The notes: generated from the letters alone by a model not told the origin. Shown: positions 7,223-15,998, counted from the first letter of the stretch. The stretch: 43,501 nt of DNA from Clostridia bacterium (GCA_017547285.1 JAFYQB010000002.1:1-43501), one strand, 5' to 3'. Numbers and translations are program-made.

Positions 7223-8338
7223 TCAGGCTTCCTTTTTCTCAAACGTCTCAGCCACATCCTCCAAAAGCTTGCGGATGGGCAGATGCTGCGGGCAAATTTT
7301 TTCGCATTTGCCGCATTTGATGCAGTCGCTGGCCTTGCCGCCGCTGGAAAGCATCTGTTCGTAGTAGAAGGCGCTGTTCCAGTCGTTAAACAGCTTTTTG
7401 GCGTTCATGCAGGCAAACAGCGCGGGGATATCGATCTGTTTGGGGCAGTCGGCAGTACAGTAGCGGCAGGCGGTGCAGGGAATTGCGCCAATGGAGCGGA
7501 ATATGGCACATACCTTCTCTACCGCTTCGGTTTCCTGTTCGGTCAAGGGATGAAAATCCTTCATATAGGAAATGTTGTCCTCAAGCATTTCCATGCTGCC
7601 CATGCCGGAAAGCGTCATCATTACGCCGGGCTGGCTGGCAGCAAAACGGATGGCGTAGCTGGCGCTGCTTGCATCACCCAAACTGTCAAACACCTTCTGC
7701 GCCTCCTCGGGCAGCTTGGCCAGCGAGCCGCCCTTCACCGGTTCCATCACGATGGCAGGCTTGCCGTGCTTGCGGCATACTCCCAGACACTTTGCGCTCT
7801 GTACAGCAGGATCGTTGAAATCCACATAATTGAGCTGAATCTGCACCACTTCTACCTGCGGATATTCGGTCAGGATGGTATCCAGCAAATCCGCCTGATC
7901 GTGAAAGGACAAACCAAAGTGGCGGATCTTTCCCTCCGCCTTCAGTTCAAGCGCGGTCTCGTAGGCGCGGCAGGCCTTGAACTTGGCGTAGATGTTTTTG
8001 TCCTGAGAATGCATCAGATAAAAATCAAAGTAATCCACACCGCAGGCTTCCAGCTGTTTTTCAAACAGAGGACGGATTTCCTCCTGCGTGTTGAAGTAGT
8101 TGGTAGTCAGCTTATCGGTCAGAATGTAGCTTTCGCGCGGATGTCGGCTGGTGAGGCACTCGCGCAGAGCGATCTCGCTCTTGCCGTCCAGATAGCCGTG
8201 GGCGGTATCAAAATAGTTGAAGCCCGCATTCAGAAACGCATCCACCATTCTGCAGGTTTCTGCACAGTCCACTTCCCCGCCGTTCATGGGCAGGCGCATG
8301 CAGCCAAAGCCCAGTCTGCCTTTGATGGTATCAAACAT
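7223..8338 (-). CDS. Aldo/keto reductase with C-terminal 2x[4Fe-4S] ferredoxin-like domain
   Basis: A 371-aa cytosolic oxidoreductase. The N-terminal TIM barrel (about 1-280) carries the aldo/keto reductase tetrad Asp44, Tyr49, Lys76 and His110 (YFDTAHGY, ILTDKL, FYLMHS). The C-terminal part has two CxxCxxC...CP clusters, CTACRYCTADCP (about 300) and CIKCGKCEKICP (about 345), typical of the Fe-S subgroup common in anaerobes. The substrate cannot be read from sequence. Start ATG has AAGGAG nine bases upstream. It is followed by fucO after 109 bp that contain a separate promoter, so the two genes may be only partly co-transcribed. Confidence 0.88.
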   Translation of the reverse strand: MFDTIKGRLGFGCMRLPMNGGEVDCAETCRMVDAFLNAGFNYFDTAHGYLDGKSEIALRECLTSRHPRESYILTDKLTTNYFNTQEEIRPLFEKQLEACGVDYFDFYLMHSQDKNIYAKFKACRAYETALELKAEGKIRHFGLSFHDQADLLDTILTEYPQVEVVQIQLNYVDFNDPAVQSAKCLGVCRKHGKPAIVMEPVKGGSLAKLPEEAQKVFDSLGDASSASYAIRFAASQPGVMMTLSGMGSMEMLEDNISYMKDFHPLTEQETEAVEKVCAIFRSIGAIPCTACRYCTADCPKQIDIPALFACMNAKKLFNDWNSAFYYEQMLSSGGKASDCIKCGKCEKICPQHLPIRKLLEDVAETFEKKEA

Positions 8339-8371
8339 ATGATCGTTCTCCTTTACCAGGTGGTTTTCTGT

Positions 8372-8400
8372 ATTATATCAAGCGATTTTCGGGTATGCAA
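8372..8400 (-). promoter_or_regulatory. Promoter of the Fe-S aldo/keto reductase gene
   Basis: Minus-strand TTGCAT (8400-8395), 17-base spacer, TATAAT (8377-8372), 34 bases before the start codon. Confidence 0.7.
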
Positions 8401-8437
8401 CCTTGCATTCGCTCTTTTCCTTGCGGATATTCGGGTG

Positions 8438-8443
8438 TATAAT
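8438..8443 (+). promoter_or_regulatory. -10 box of the divergent 8482 gene
   Basis: Plus-strand TATAAT 38 bases before the ATG, with no convincing -35 at 16-18 bases upstream. It is divergent from the aldo/keto reductase promoter. Confidence 0.5.
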
Positions 8444-8481
8444 GGAATCAACTTCCCCATTGCATTCTTGGAGGAACAACA

Positions 8482-9471
8482 ATGAACATCGACAATCTGG
8501 TTGCCAAAATCCACCGCATTGTGGAACGTCACAAAATCGAAGAAGGCGTATACAGCCGCTGGCTGTGGCAGAACGAAAAGGGAGACCGTCAGCTTGGCAA
8601 AAACGAATACGGCTGTGCGGATGCCGCCAACATCCTTTACACCATCGGCCAGTTTGAACGCGATCCCCAAAAGCGCGCCTGCTGGGTAAAAGCGCTGCAG
8701 GAAATGCAGAACCCCGAAACCGGCCTGTTCACCGAAGCCACGCACCATACCATTCACACCACGGCGCACTGCATTGCCGCGCTGGAGCTGTTTGATGCAC
8801 AGCCCCTGTATCCGCTGACGGGTCTGATGCACCTGCTGGACAAGGAAAAGCTCTATGATTTCCTCGAAAACCTGAACTGGGCAGGCGTGCCGTGGTCACA
8901 GAGCCATCAGGGCGCGGGCCTGTTTGCCTCCATGGCCATCACCCGTACCTGTGATTTGCAGTGGCAGCGCGATTATTTCCAGTGGCTGCGTGAACACTGC
9001 GATCCGGACATGGGCATGAGCTACCGCGGCCGTTTCGGGCAGGATATTCCCGCCCACCACATGTACGGCTGGTTCCACTATCTGTTCAACCATGAATACG
9101 CCCGCCAGCCCATTCCCTATGCCGACAAGCTGATCGACAGCTGCATCGACATGTACGTGAACAAAACCATGGACAAAAAATTTGGTCACATGGTCGGCTT
9201 CATGGAGATCGACTGGGTGTTCTGCATGAACCGCGCCAGCCGCCAGACGCCCCACCGTTTTGAGGAAGTCAAGGCGCTTCTGTGGGATTTCGCTCAGCAT
9301 TTCATTCCGTGGCTGGACGCGCTGGACGAGGAAACCGACGACGGCCTGAACGACCTGCACATGCTCTTCGGCGCAGTTTGCGCGATTGCAGAGCTGCAGC
9401 TGGCGCTGCCCGGCAAGATCGAAACCACGGTGCCGCTCAAGAACGTGCTGGACAGAAGACCCTTCATCTGA
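8482..9471 (+). CDS. Unknown helical protein, alpha/alpha-toroid-like
   Basis: A 329-aa soluble protein without signal peptide or membrane segment. It is rich in Trp, His and Tyr and has recurring helix-sized blocks with small motifs such as NPETGLF, TIHTTAHCIAALEL and WLDALDEETDDGLNDLH. These resemble the repeat units of alpha/alpha-toroid enzymes (prenyltransferase/terpene cyclase or glycoside hydrolase toroids), but I cannot assign a catalytic motif or family. Start ATG has GGAGG seven bases upstream. It is transcribed alone, divergently from the aldo/keto reductase, and ends at a strong hairpin. A role in glycan metabolism is only suggested by the neighbouring sugar locus. Confidence 0.75.
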   Translation: MNIDNLVAKIHRIVERHKIEEGVYSRWLWQNEKGDRQLGKNEYGCADAANILYTIGQFERDPQKRACWVKALQEMQNPETGLFTEATHHTIHTTAHCIAALELFDAQPLYPLTGLMHLLDKEKLYDFLENLNWAGVPWSQSHQGAGLFASMAITRTCDLQWQRDYFQWLREHCDPDMGMSYRGRFGQDIPAHHMYGWFHYLFNHEYARQPIPYADKLIDSCIDMYVNKTMDKKFGHMVGFMEIDWVFCMNRASRQTPHRFEEVKALLWDFAQHFIPWLDALDEETDDGLNDLHMLFGAVCAIAELQLALPGKIETTVPLKNVLDRRPFI

Positions 9472-9478
9472 CCTTCAT

Positions 9479-9519
9479 ATCAAAAGGAGCTGTTCCTTTT
9501 GGGGACGGCTCCTTTTGAT
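9479..9519. terminator. Bidirectional terminator between convergent genes
   Basis: Twelve-base inverted arms ATCAAAAGGAGC (9479-9490) and GCTCCTTTTGAT (9508-9519), with A- and T-rich ends usable on both strands. It sits between the convergent 8482 gene and the SGNH esterase gene. Confidence 0.8.
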
Positions 9520-9527
9520 TTGTACTT

Positions 9528-10169
9528 TTATTCCTGCCGGAAAGCCTTCACCCATTCGCGGGCGATCAGTTCATGTCCCATCGCCGTGGGATGCACGCCG
9601 TCGCGCAGCCAGTACGCAGGTTCGGCCAGTTTGCAGGCCTCGTCAAACAAATGCTGAAGCGGCACAAAGGTCGCGCCATGCTTTTCAGCCACGCGCCTGG
9701 CCGCGGCGGCACGAAGCGGCGTTTCATCGCGGAAATATTCCCAGCGGGTAGGATGCTCCGGCGTGTTTTCCGTGGCCGAGCCGTGCAGCACGAACGGTTC
9801 CAGAATGACGAGGCGAATACCCGGAAGCGCTTCCTGCACCTCATCCAGCAGCATATCATAGATGCGCTCAAACTTGGCTGCATCCACGCCGTTTTTGATT
9901 TCTTCCTCATGCCACACATCGTTTACGCCAATCAGAATGCTCAGAACATCGGGCTTGAGGTTAATGAGATCAATCTTGATGCGCGCATACAGATCCACCA
10001 CGCGGTTGCCGCTGATGCCGCGGTTGAGGAAGGTATACTTGCCCGGTTCCTCAAAACCCAGCCGTGCAGAAACCAGCGTGGGATAACCGTTGCCCAGAAA
10101 AAACTCATGATCACGGCTGCGCAGCGCATCCGTAATGGAATCGCCCTGAAAAAGGATCCTCTGGCTCAT
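9528..10169 (-). CDS. SGNH/GDSL-family esterase (probable carbohydrate O-deacetylase)
   Basis: A 213-aa intracellular SGNH hydrolase. Block I is GDSIT with Ser11, block II is GISGN, block III is GVND, and block V is DGVHPTAMGH carrying the Asp/His of the triad. The pattern and length fit the carbohydrate-esterase-type GDSL enzymes such as Bacillus AxeA-like acetylxylan esterases. It has no signal peptide, consistent with deacetylating imported oligosaccharides. It is the last gene of the GH31-GH43-esterase cluster, 12 bp after GH43, with GAGGAGG eight bases before ATG. The exact substrate is inferred from context. Confidence 0.82.
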   Translation of the reverse strand: MSQRILFQGDSITDALRSRDHEFFLGNGYPTLVSARLGFEEPGKYTFLNRGISGNRVVDLYARIKIDLINLKPDVLSILIGVNDVWHEEEIKNGVDAAKFERIYDMLLDEVQEALPGIRLVILEPFVLHGSATENTPEHPTRWEYFRDETPLRAAAARRVAEKHGATFVPLQHLFDEACKLAEPAYWLRDGVHPTAMGHELIAREWVKAFRQE

Positions 10170-10181
10170 ACCGTTTCCTCC

Positions 10182-11144
10182 TCACTGAAACAGCTGATTC
10201 TTAAAATCAAACACCGGCATGCCATCCTTCCATTCCACTTTCAGAATATAGCAATGGCGGTTTGGATCGTACAGCGAATCCCCCACAATTTCGTCATAGG
10301 GGCGGGCGTGGTAGGCCATGCACCAGTCGCCGTTATCATCTGTAAAGAAGGAATTGTGTCCGGGACCAAACAGGCCCTTCTGTTCATCCGTGACCAGCAC
10401 GGGACGGTTCACCTTGTGCCAGCAGGAAATATCCATCAGATCAGCGTCCGCATCCGCCCACATCAGGCCAATGCAGTAGGCTGGGCCGGTGCTGGAAGAG
10501 GAAAACGCCATAAAAATTTTGCCCTCGTGCTCCATGAAGGCAGGGCCTTCATCCACCCAAAAACCCACGCGTTCCCAGTCGTAGGTAGGGCTTACCAAAA
10601 GCATCTGCGGCGTTTTCAGCTTCATGGCGCCGTCCGTTTCGGCAATGTACAGGTTGGAGATCATCTTGCCCACGCTTACCTTTTCCGCCCACACGTTAAC
10701 GCGGCGGCCAGCCTTGGCAAAGGTGGTCATATCCAGCGAGAAGCCCTGAAAACTGAATTCATCTGCCGCTTCCAGCTGCCCCATTTCCCGCCACGCATTC
10801 GTCATGGGATCGCCTTCGCAGCACAGCGCCCAGGGACGGATCTTCCAGATCTCCGGGTTTTCTCCGGCAGCAAAATACACATACCATTTGCCGTCGATGA
10901 AGTGAATCTCCGGCGCCCAGATGTGGCGCGCCATCACACCGGTTTCATGTGCCTGCCAGATCACCTTTTCCTCGGCTGTGCGCAGGCCTTCCAGCGTGGG
11001 CGAGCAGCGCAGGATGATGCGGTTGTACTCCGGCACGCTGGCGGTAAAGTAATACCGGTTTTCATGATGCAGAATGTAGGGATCGGCGCGCTGAGCGATA
11101 AACGGCGTATTCCACGCAGTTTTCACATAGTTGTCCTTCGTCAT
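10182..11144 (-). CDS. Glycoside hydrolase family 43 (probable alpha-L-arabinofuranosidase/beta-xylosidase)
   Basis: A 320-aa intracellular five-bladed beta-propeller glycosidase of family GH43. The catalytic base Asp21 lies in RADPY, HIWAPEIH (74-81) is the usual second-blade motif, the proposed general acid Glu199 lies in VDEGP, and GHNSFF follows near the C-terminus. It would remove arabinofuranosyl or xylosyl residues from imported oligosaccharides. There is no signal peptide or carbohydrate-binding module. Its ribosome binding site (AAAGGATG) overlaps the GH31 stop, and the genes are three bases apart. The GH43 subfamily and substrate cannot be set by eye. Confidence 0.85.
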   Translation of the reverse strand: MTKDNYVKTAWNTPFIAQRADPYILHHENRYYFTASVPEYNRIILRCSPTLEGLRTAEEKVIWQAHETGVMARHIWAPEIHFIDGKWYVYFAAGENPEIWKIRPWALCCEGDPMTNAWREMGQLEAADEFSFQGFSLDMTTFAKAGRRVNVWAEKVSVGKMISNLYIAETDGAMKLKTPQMLLVSPTYDWERVGFWVDEGPAFMEHEGKIFMAFSSSSTGPAYCIGLMWADADADLMDISCWHKVNRPVLVTDEQKGLFGPGHNSFFTDDNGDWCMAYHARPYDEIVGDSLYDPNRHCYILKVEWKDGMPVFDFKNQLFQ

Positions 11145-11147
11145 GGC

Positions 11148-13112
11148 TTACATCCTTTCAAACACAGGCATGCGCTCGATGGGCGCGTCCACGGTAACAG
11201 TCTGTCCGCCATCATAAACCGCGCCGGTATCCACGTCCTGCCAACGGCCTTCCGGCAGATAGACGCTGCGGCTGCGTGCGCCGGGCTGCATGACAGGCGC
11301 GACCAGGTATCTGCCGCCGAACATGTACTGGTCCTTGAGAAGCGCACAGGCAGGATCCTCCGGGAATTCATAGAACATGGCGCGCATAAGAGGCGTGCCT
11401 TTTTCGTGGGCTTCCTGCATCAGGCCGCGCACATAGGGACGCAGGGCTTCGCGGCGCTGCATGTACTTGACCAGAATGGGTTCATTCTCCTCGCCGAAGC
11501 TCCACACCTCGTTGTCATAGCCGGAATCCAGCACCTGCGTGCCGTCCTTCCGGAAAATGCGTTCATGCGGCTGGCGGTCGCCGTGCAGGCGCATCACAGG
11601 GCAGTAGCAGCCCCACTGGAACCAGCGCACCAGCAATTCACGGAACTCGGGCTTTTCCGTCCATCCGCCGTGGAAGCCGCCAATATCGGTGGTCCACCAC
11701 GGAATGCCCGCGCAGCCCATGTTCAGGCCTGCGCATACCTGTCGGCGGAAATCCTCCCAGCGGCACATGATATCGCCGCTCCACACCAGCGCGCCGTAGC
11801 GCTGGCTTCCGGCCCACGCGCAGCGCAGCAGATTGACGGGCTTATCCATGCCCTCCTGCTTCATGCCCTCATAGAACAGGCGCGCATACTGCTGCGGATA
11901 AATATTGCCGATCTGCAGGTTGCTGCCCATGTGGTAACGATAGTTCTTGAAATCGTAGGTGCCGTACTCCGGTTCAGCCTCATCCAGCCAGAAAATGCGG
12001 ATGCCGTGATCAAAGTAGTTTTGCTTGACTTTTTTCCACACATAGTCGCGGGCGCGGGGATTGGTGGCATCGAAGAACATATTGTCCTCCACAAATCGCA
12101 TGCCGATCTGCTCGCCGTACTCTGCGCGAACCAGCAGGCCTTGCTGCAGCATTTCCTCGTAGTTTTCGCTGGTGAGCGATATCTGAGGCCAAACGCTGAC
12201 CATCAGTTCAATGCCCATCTCGTTCAGTTCCTTCACCATTGCCGCAGGGTCCGGGAAGAACTCGGGATCAAAGCGGTAATCGCCCATTTTGGGCCAGTGG
12301 AAGAAATCGCACACGATCACATCAATTTTGAGGCCGCGGCGCTTGTACTCCCGCGCCACATTGAGCAGCTGCTCCTGATTCCAGTAGCGCAGCTTGCACT
12401 GCCAGAAGCCCAGACCGTACTCCGGCATTTCCGGCGCAAAGCCCGTGGCTTTGGCATAGGCGTGGCTGATCCCGGCAGGCGTATCCCCTGCGGTGATCCA
12501 GTAATCCAGCTGCTTGGTGCTTTCGGCATGCCAGGTGGTGCGGTTCACGCCGAAGCTGACGCTGCCGATCGCCGGATTGTGCCACAGGAAACCGTAGCCC
12601 CGACTGGACAGATAGAACGGAACACTGGCCTGAGAGTTGCGGTGCGCCAGTTCCAGCGTGCAGCCCTTCCAGTCCAGAATTTCCTCCTGATACTGACCCA
12701 TGCCGTAAATGTGTTCGCCGTCCTGCCCTTCAAAGGTAGCCGTCAGGGCAAAATCACCGCCCAGATGCGGCTCAAACTTGCGGGAGCGCAGCATGAGCGC
12801 ATTGGCTGGCGCCGTCTCGCGCAGAAGCACCTCGCCCTTCTGGTTGAGGAAGGTAATCACCGCCAGGCGATGCCAGTCATCCACCGCAACATCCGCTTTG
12901 ATTTTGCCATTGCGGATGCAGGCGTGCATGTCCTCGATCTCGATTTCCACTTCAGCCTGTTCGGGCTCCAGCAGCGCAAAGCGTGTGTCCTGCACCTCCC
13001 CCTGCAGGGTGGAGCGGACACGCAGGCTGTTTTCGCCCCATGGGCTGATGATGAGCGTTTCGCCCTTGTTGCGCCAGATGAGTTCGTTTCCGTGCTGTTC
13101 AAAGTAACGCAT
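11148..13112 (-). CDS. Glycoside hydrolase family 31 (probable alpha-xylosidase)
   Basis: A 654-aa intracellular GH31 enzyme, retaining alpha-glycosidase. An N-terminal beta-sandwich precedes a TIM barrel. The nucleophile Asp377 is in IFWLDEAEPE and the acid/base Asp447 is in VWSGDI; WWTTDIGGF follows. The WxDxxEP form of the nucleophile motif is common in alpha-xylosidases, so release of alpha-1,6-xylose from xyloglucan oligosaccharides is the best guess, with alpha-glucosidase as the alternative. ATG has AAAGGAG seven to eight bases upstream. It begins a three-gene block with GH43 and the esterase and is separated from GH2 by 556 bp of repeats, with a possible promoter of its own. Confidence 0.85.
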   Translation of the reverse strand: MRYFEQHGNELIWRNKGETLIISPWGENSLRVRSTLQGEVQDTRFALLEPEQAEVEIEIEDMHACIRNGKIKADVAVDDWHRLAVITFLNQKGEVLLRETAPANALMLRSRKFEPHLGGDFALTATFEGQDGEHIYGMGQYQEEILDWKGCTLELAHRNSQASVPFYLSSRGYGFLWHNPAIGSVSFGVNRTTWHAESTKQLDYWITAGDTPAGISHAYAKATGFAPEMPEYGLGFWQCKLRYWNQEQLLNVAREYKRRGLKIDVIVCDFFHWPKMGDYRFDPEFFPDPAAMVKELNEMGIELMVSVWPQISLTSENYEEMLQQGLLVRAEYGEQIGMRFVEDNMFFDATNPRARDYVWKKVKQNYFDHGIRIFWLDEAEPEYGTYDFKNYRYHMGSNLQIGNIYPQQYARLFYEGMKQEGMDKPVNLLRCAWAGSQRYGALVWSGDIMCRWEDFRRQVCAGLNMGCAGIPWWTTDIGGFHGGWTEKPEFRELLVRWFQWGCYCPVMRLHGDRQPHERIFRKDGTQVLDSGYDNEVWSFGEENEPILVKYMQRREALRPYVRGLMQEAHEKGTPLMRAMFYEFPEDPACALLKDQYMFGGRYLVAPVMQPGARSRSVYLPEGRWQDVDTGAVYDGGQTVTVDAPIERMPVFERM

Positions 13113-13135
13113 GGGTAGACTCCTTTCTTACGGGG

Positions 13136-13232
13136 GCCTCCGGCGGCCAGGGGCGCCGCCCCTGAACCCCGCCTAAGGGCTTCGCCCTTAGGAATCCCGT
13201 GTACGAGGCCGCTTGGCGGCCTCGGGGTGTTC
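13136..13232. repeat. Hairpin module (family D) before GH31
   Basis: Consecutive hairpins GGGGC-GCC-GCCCC type (13149-13163), TAAGGGC-TTC-GCCCTTA (13174-13190) and GAGGCCGC/GCGGCCTC (13205-13223). Bases 13171-13198 are an exact 28-base inverted match to 41633-41660 after prfC. Confidence 0.7.
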
Positions 13233-13249
13233 AGTTGTTCGTTGGGTTT

Positions 13250-13278
13250 ATTTTATCATTCATGCGGGGTTTGGGCAA
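13250..13278 (-). promoter_or_regulatory. Possible internal promoter for GH31-GH43-esterase
   Basis: Minus-strand TTGCCC (13278-13273), 17-base spacer, TAAAAT (13255-13250), about 140 bases before the GH31 start. Weaker than the other promoters listed, and hairpins lie between it and the gene. Confidence 0.45.
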
Positions 13279-13319
13279 CTGTTTTGTTTGCTTGCGGCAG
13301 GTTTGGACGAAGAACTGGG

Positions 13320-13368
13320 CCACCTCATCAGTCACCCTTCGGGTGACAGCTTCCCCTCAAGGGGAAGC
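13320..13368 (+). repeat. Family B double-hairpin repeat, copy B2
   Basis: CACCTCATCA, then GTCACCC-TTC-GGGTGAC (13331-13347) and GCTTCCCC-TCAA-GGGGAAGC (13349-13368). It is part of the 13113-13668 stretch, which holds only repeats and the possible promoter. Confidence 0.8.
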
Positions 13369-13421
13369 TGGAGAGGCTGGTCGCTTATCATACATTCGTT
13401 TTCTATGGAATTGGCCGTTGC

Positions 13422-13446
13422 GGGCGAACAATGGTCGCCCCTACGA
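13422..13446. repeat. Family C hairpin repeat, copy C1
   Basis: GGGCGA-ACAATGG-TCGCCC (13422-13440) followed by CTACG. A similar GGGCGACC-ATC-GGTCGCCC hairpin preceded by the reverse-complement flank GTAGG occurs at 41392-41414. Confidence 0.65.
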
Positions 13447-13460
13447 TTTTCCGGGGCAAA

Positions 13461-13498
13461 AAGCAAGCCGAGGGTCGTTGTTTGACCCTCGGCGGCCT
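13461..13498 (-). repeat. Family A element, partial copy A3
   Basis: Only the inner hairpin is present: ten-base arms GCCGAGGGTC/GACCCTCGGC (13467-13493, loop GTTGTTT) with flanks AAGCAAGCC and GGCGGCCTT. It lies directly beside copy A4. The stem differs from A1 and A4 by paired changes. Confidence 0.7.
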
Positions 13499-13510
13499 TT
13501 ATGCAATTGT

Positions 13511-13651
13511 TTCATCGAAGGAAACTCACTCAAGCGAGCCGGAGGCCGTTGTTTGGCCTCCGGCGGTCTTCGATGCAGTACCAAACGTGAAATTCATCCC
13601 CCGCGCCCGTAAAACGGGCGCGGTATGGGGTGCAGGGGCACTGCCCCTGCC
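13511..13651 (-). repeat. Family A structured 3'-UTR element, copy A4 (after GH2)
   Basis: Nine-base outer stem CATCGAAGG/TCTTCGATG (13513-13521, 13567-13575; one G-U pair) around inner hairpin GCCGGAGGCC/GGCCTCCGGC (13538-13564, loop GTTGTTT). Then come CCAAACGTGAAATTC, a GCGCCCGT/ACGGGCGC hairpin and GCAGGGGC/GCCCCTGC (13632-13651). It ends 17 bases from the GH2 stop. There is no T-run after the central hairpin, so termination is doubtful here. Confidence 0.72.
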
Positions 13652-13668
13652 CGCCGGAGGCCCCCGTA

Positions 13669-15972
13669 TTACCCCTGCGTAATCCCACACTCCGCCTTCA
13701 GGCCAGTGCGGGTGTAGGCGCGAAGGGTGATTTCGTCCGCCATGCGGCCAGCGCGCAGATAGACCAGGGCGCGGCCGTGGTAGGTGGAACGGAAGGTTTC
13801 GGCATAGGGCGTGAGATCGTCCGGCTTGCCGTTTTCGATGCCCAGAATCTCAGCGTCGCCCTGCACCTGATAGAAGACGCACTCGTTGTGCGTATCGGCG
13901 ATGCGGCCTTCAGCATCGTAGAGCGTTACTTCGATCTGAGCGATGGACTGACCGTCGGCTTTCAGTTCGGTCACGTCGGGATTCAGGCACAGCTTTTCCG
14001 CCTTGCCGGTGGTGCAGAGCACATCCTCCGCGCCGTCGATGACTGCGCGCAGTTCGCCGGCCTGATAGGGAACCTCCCAGCTGGCCACGCATCCGTCATG
14101 ATCGCCGATTTCTTTTACGCCAAGGGACTGCCCGTTCAGGAACAGCTCGACCTTTGCGGCGTTGGTGTAGCAGTTGACTTCCATCAGCTTGCCTTCCTCG
14201 CCAGCCCACACGAACTGCTGCGCCCAGCGGCGGTATTCGGTACCGGCTTCGCACACAGCGATACGCACGGTGGGCTCGGTGGTCCACAGCGCCTTGCGCA
14301 GGGCAAAGAGGGGCTTCTCATAGCCGCACAGATCCAGCATACCGGCCTGGGAGATGCGAACGGGCCAGCCGCGGCATTCGCCCAGGAAATCAATGCCGGT
14401 CCACAGGAACTGACCGCAGATGTAGTCGTTATCCTTTACATAGTACCAGGCGTCGGCGGAATGGCTGTTTTCGCTGCCGTAGATCACGCGATCCGGGAAG
14501 CGGACATGATCTTCCGCGTAGAACTGCTCCTTGTAGTTATAACCGGAGGCGTCCAGCACGTCGGCATAGCCGGTTCGGGTGGACAGCTCGGGGAAGGACA
14601 AGGCACTCGTCACGGGACGGGTGGTATCCAGCGCATGAACGATGTCCGTCAGTTCTTTGGCGACCACTGCCAGACGGCCCGCGTCGGGCTTGCGCACATC
14701 GTACATGCGCTCGGCAGCGGGCTTGTTGGCGTCGTTGTTGCCCAGCACTTCGTTGAACAGCGGGGTGACATAGGGATCGTTGGGATAGTCGATCTCGTTG
14801 CCGATGGACCAGAAAATGATGCTGGGATGATTGCGGTCACGCTTGACCATGCCCTCCAGGTCGGCCTTGTGCCACTGCGGGAAATCCTCGGCGTAGCCGA
14901 AGCGCTTGGGCGGATACACGTTGTGGCCCTGCCACCACTTATTCTTGGCGCCTTCCCACTCGTCGAAAGCCTCATCCATGACGAGCAGGCCCAGTTCGTC
15001 ACACAGATCCAGCAGATGGCTGTCCGGCGGATTGTGGGCAGTGCGCAGCGCGTTGCAGCCGGCAGCCTTGAACGCCTTCAGGCGGCGCGCCCACACGGCC
15101 TTGGGCACGGCAGCGCCGAGTGCGCCCGCGTCATGATGCACGCAAACGCCCTTGAGCTTCATGTTCACACCATTCAGGAAGAAGCCTTCATTGCAGTCAA
15201 AGCGGATGGTGCGGATACCGAAGGGAATCACATTCTCATCGGTCACTTCGCCGCCCTTGACAGCCTGCGCCACCAGCTTGTACAGATAAGGATCATCCGG
15301 CCCCCACAGGCGGGCTTCCGGCACAGTCAGGTATGCTTCGCCCTTTTCGCCGCAGGCTTCGGCTTCCGCTGCGATGCAGCCGCAGGGCTTCTTCAATACA
15401 AACTTTGCGCCGTCCGCGCCCAGCGTTTCATACTGCACTTTAATGGCAGCCGTGCCGTTTTCCACCTTTTCGGTCGCGGCAAAAACGCCGTCCGTTTCAA
15501 AAGCGCACAAATCCGTCACTTCCAGCGTAACGTCGCGGTAGATGCCGCTGCCGGTGAACCAGCGGGAATCGGCCACTTCGTTGTGCTCTACGCGCACGCA
15601 GATCACATTTTCGCCGGGGCGTACAAAGGAAGTCACATCGTGGGTGAAGGTGGCGTAGCCAAAGGCACGCTGGCCCAGATAGTTGCTGTTGACCCACACG
15701 CGGGCGTGCTTGTACACGCCGCCAAAGGTAATGCGCACGCGCTTGCCCGCTGCGTCATCGGGCAGGATAAAATGCTTGCGGTACCACGCGGTGCCGCCGG
15801 GCAGATAGCCAGTGCCGCTGGCATGGACCTTGTCAAAGGGATGCTCCACGGACCAGTCATGCGGCAGTGTGACCACACGCCACGCGCTGTCATCCCAGCC
15901 CATGAAGTCCGCGCCCACCTCATCGCCAAGGTGGAAACGCCAGTCAAGGTTCAGGTTCATCTTGGTGCTCAT
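13669..15972 (-). CDS. Glycoside hydrolase family 2 (probable beta-galactosidase)
   Basis: A 767-aa intracellular GH2 enzyme. In order it shows an N-terminal jelly-roll sugar-binding domain (about 1-155), an immunoglobulin-like domain (160-255), a TIM barrel (about 256-560) and C-terminal beta-sandwich domains of the kind found in bacterial GH2 beta-galactosidases. The signature GVCVHHDAGALG is at 275-286, the acid/base Glu393 is in WSIGNEID, and the nucleophile Glu501 is in YGSENSH. No signal peptide is present. ATG is five bases after GGAGG. The gene lies 100 bp after the binding-protein gene in the same direction and would remove beta-linked galactose from imported oligosaccharides. Beta-glucuronidase or other GH2 activities cannot be excluded. 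Confidence 0.87.
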   Translation of the reverse strand: MSTKMNLNLDWRFHLGDEVGADFMGWDDSAWRVVTLPHDWSVEHPFDKVHASGTGYLPGGTAWYRKHFILPDDAAGKRVRITFGGVYKHARVWVNSNYLGQRAFGYATFTHDVTSFVRPGENVICVRVEHNEVADSRWFTGSGIYRDVTLEVTDLCAFETDGVFAATEKVENGTAAIKVQYETLGADGAKFVLKKPCGCIAAEAEACGEKGEAYLTVPEARLWGPDDPYLYKLVAQAVKGGEVTDENVIPFGIRTIRFDCNEGFFLNGVNMKLKGVCVHHDAGALGAAVPKAVWARRLKAFKAAGCNALRTAHNPPDSHLLDLCDELGLLVMDEAFDEWEGAKNKWWQGHNVYPPKRFGYAEDFPQWHKADLEGMVKRDRNHPSIIFWSIGNEIDYPNDPYVTPLFNEVLGNNDANKPAAERMYDVRKPDAGRLAVVAKELTDIVHALDTTRPVTSALSFPELSTRTGYADVLDASGYNYKEQFYAEDHVRFPDRVIYGSENSHSADAWYYVKDNDYICGQFLWTGIDFLGECRGWPVRISQAGMLDLCGYEKPLFALRKALWTTEPTVRIAVCEAGTEYRRWAQQFVWAGEEGKLMEVNCYTNAAKVELFLNGQSLGVKEIGDHDGCVASWEVPYQAGELRAVIDGAEDVLCTTGKAEKLCLNPDVTELKADGQSIAQIEVTLYDAEGRIADTHNECVFYQVQGDAEILGIENGKPDDLTPYAETFRSTYHGRALVYLRAGRMADEITLRAYTRTGLKAECGITQG

Positions 15973-15998
15973 TACTGCCTCCGTATTTGCATAAATGA

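Noticed and set aside
8339..8481. Small RNA or riboswitch between the divergent genes
   Set aside because: The space is fully used by two promoters and ribosome binding sites, and I see no stable structure.
9573..13118. Plus-strand open frame of 1181 codons
   Set aside because: It is antisense to the SGNH, GH43 and GH31 genes, has no ribosome binding site, and its translation is low-complexity. It arises from the high third-position G+C of the real genes.
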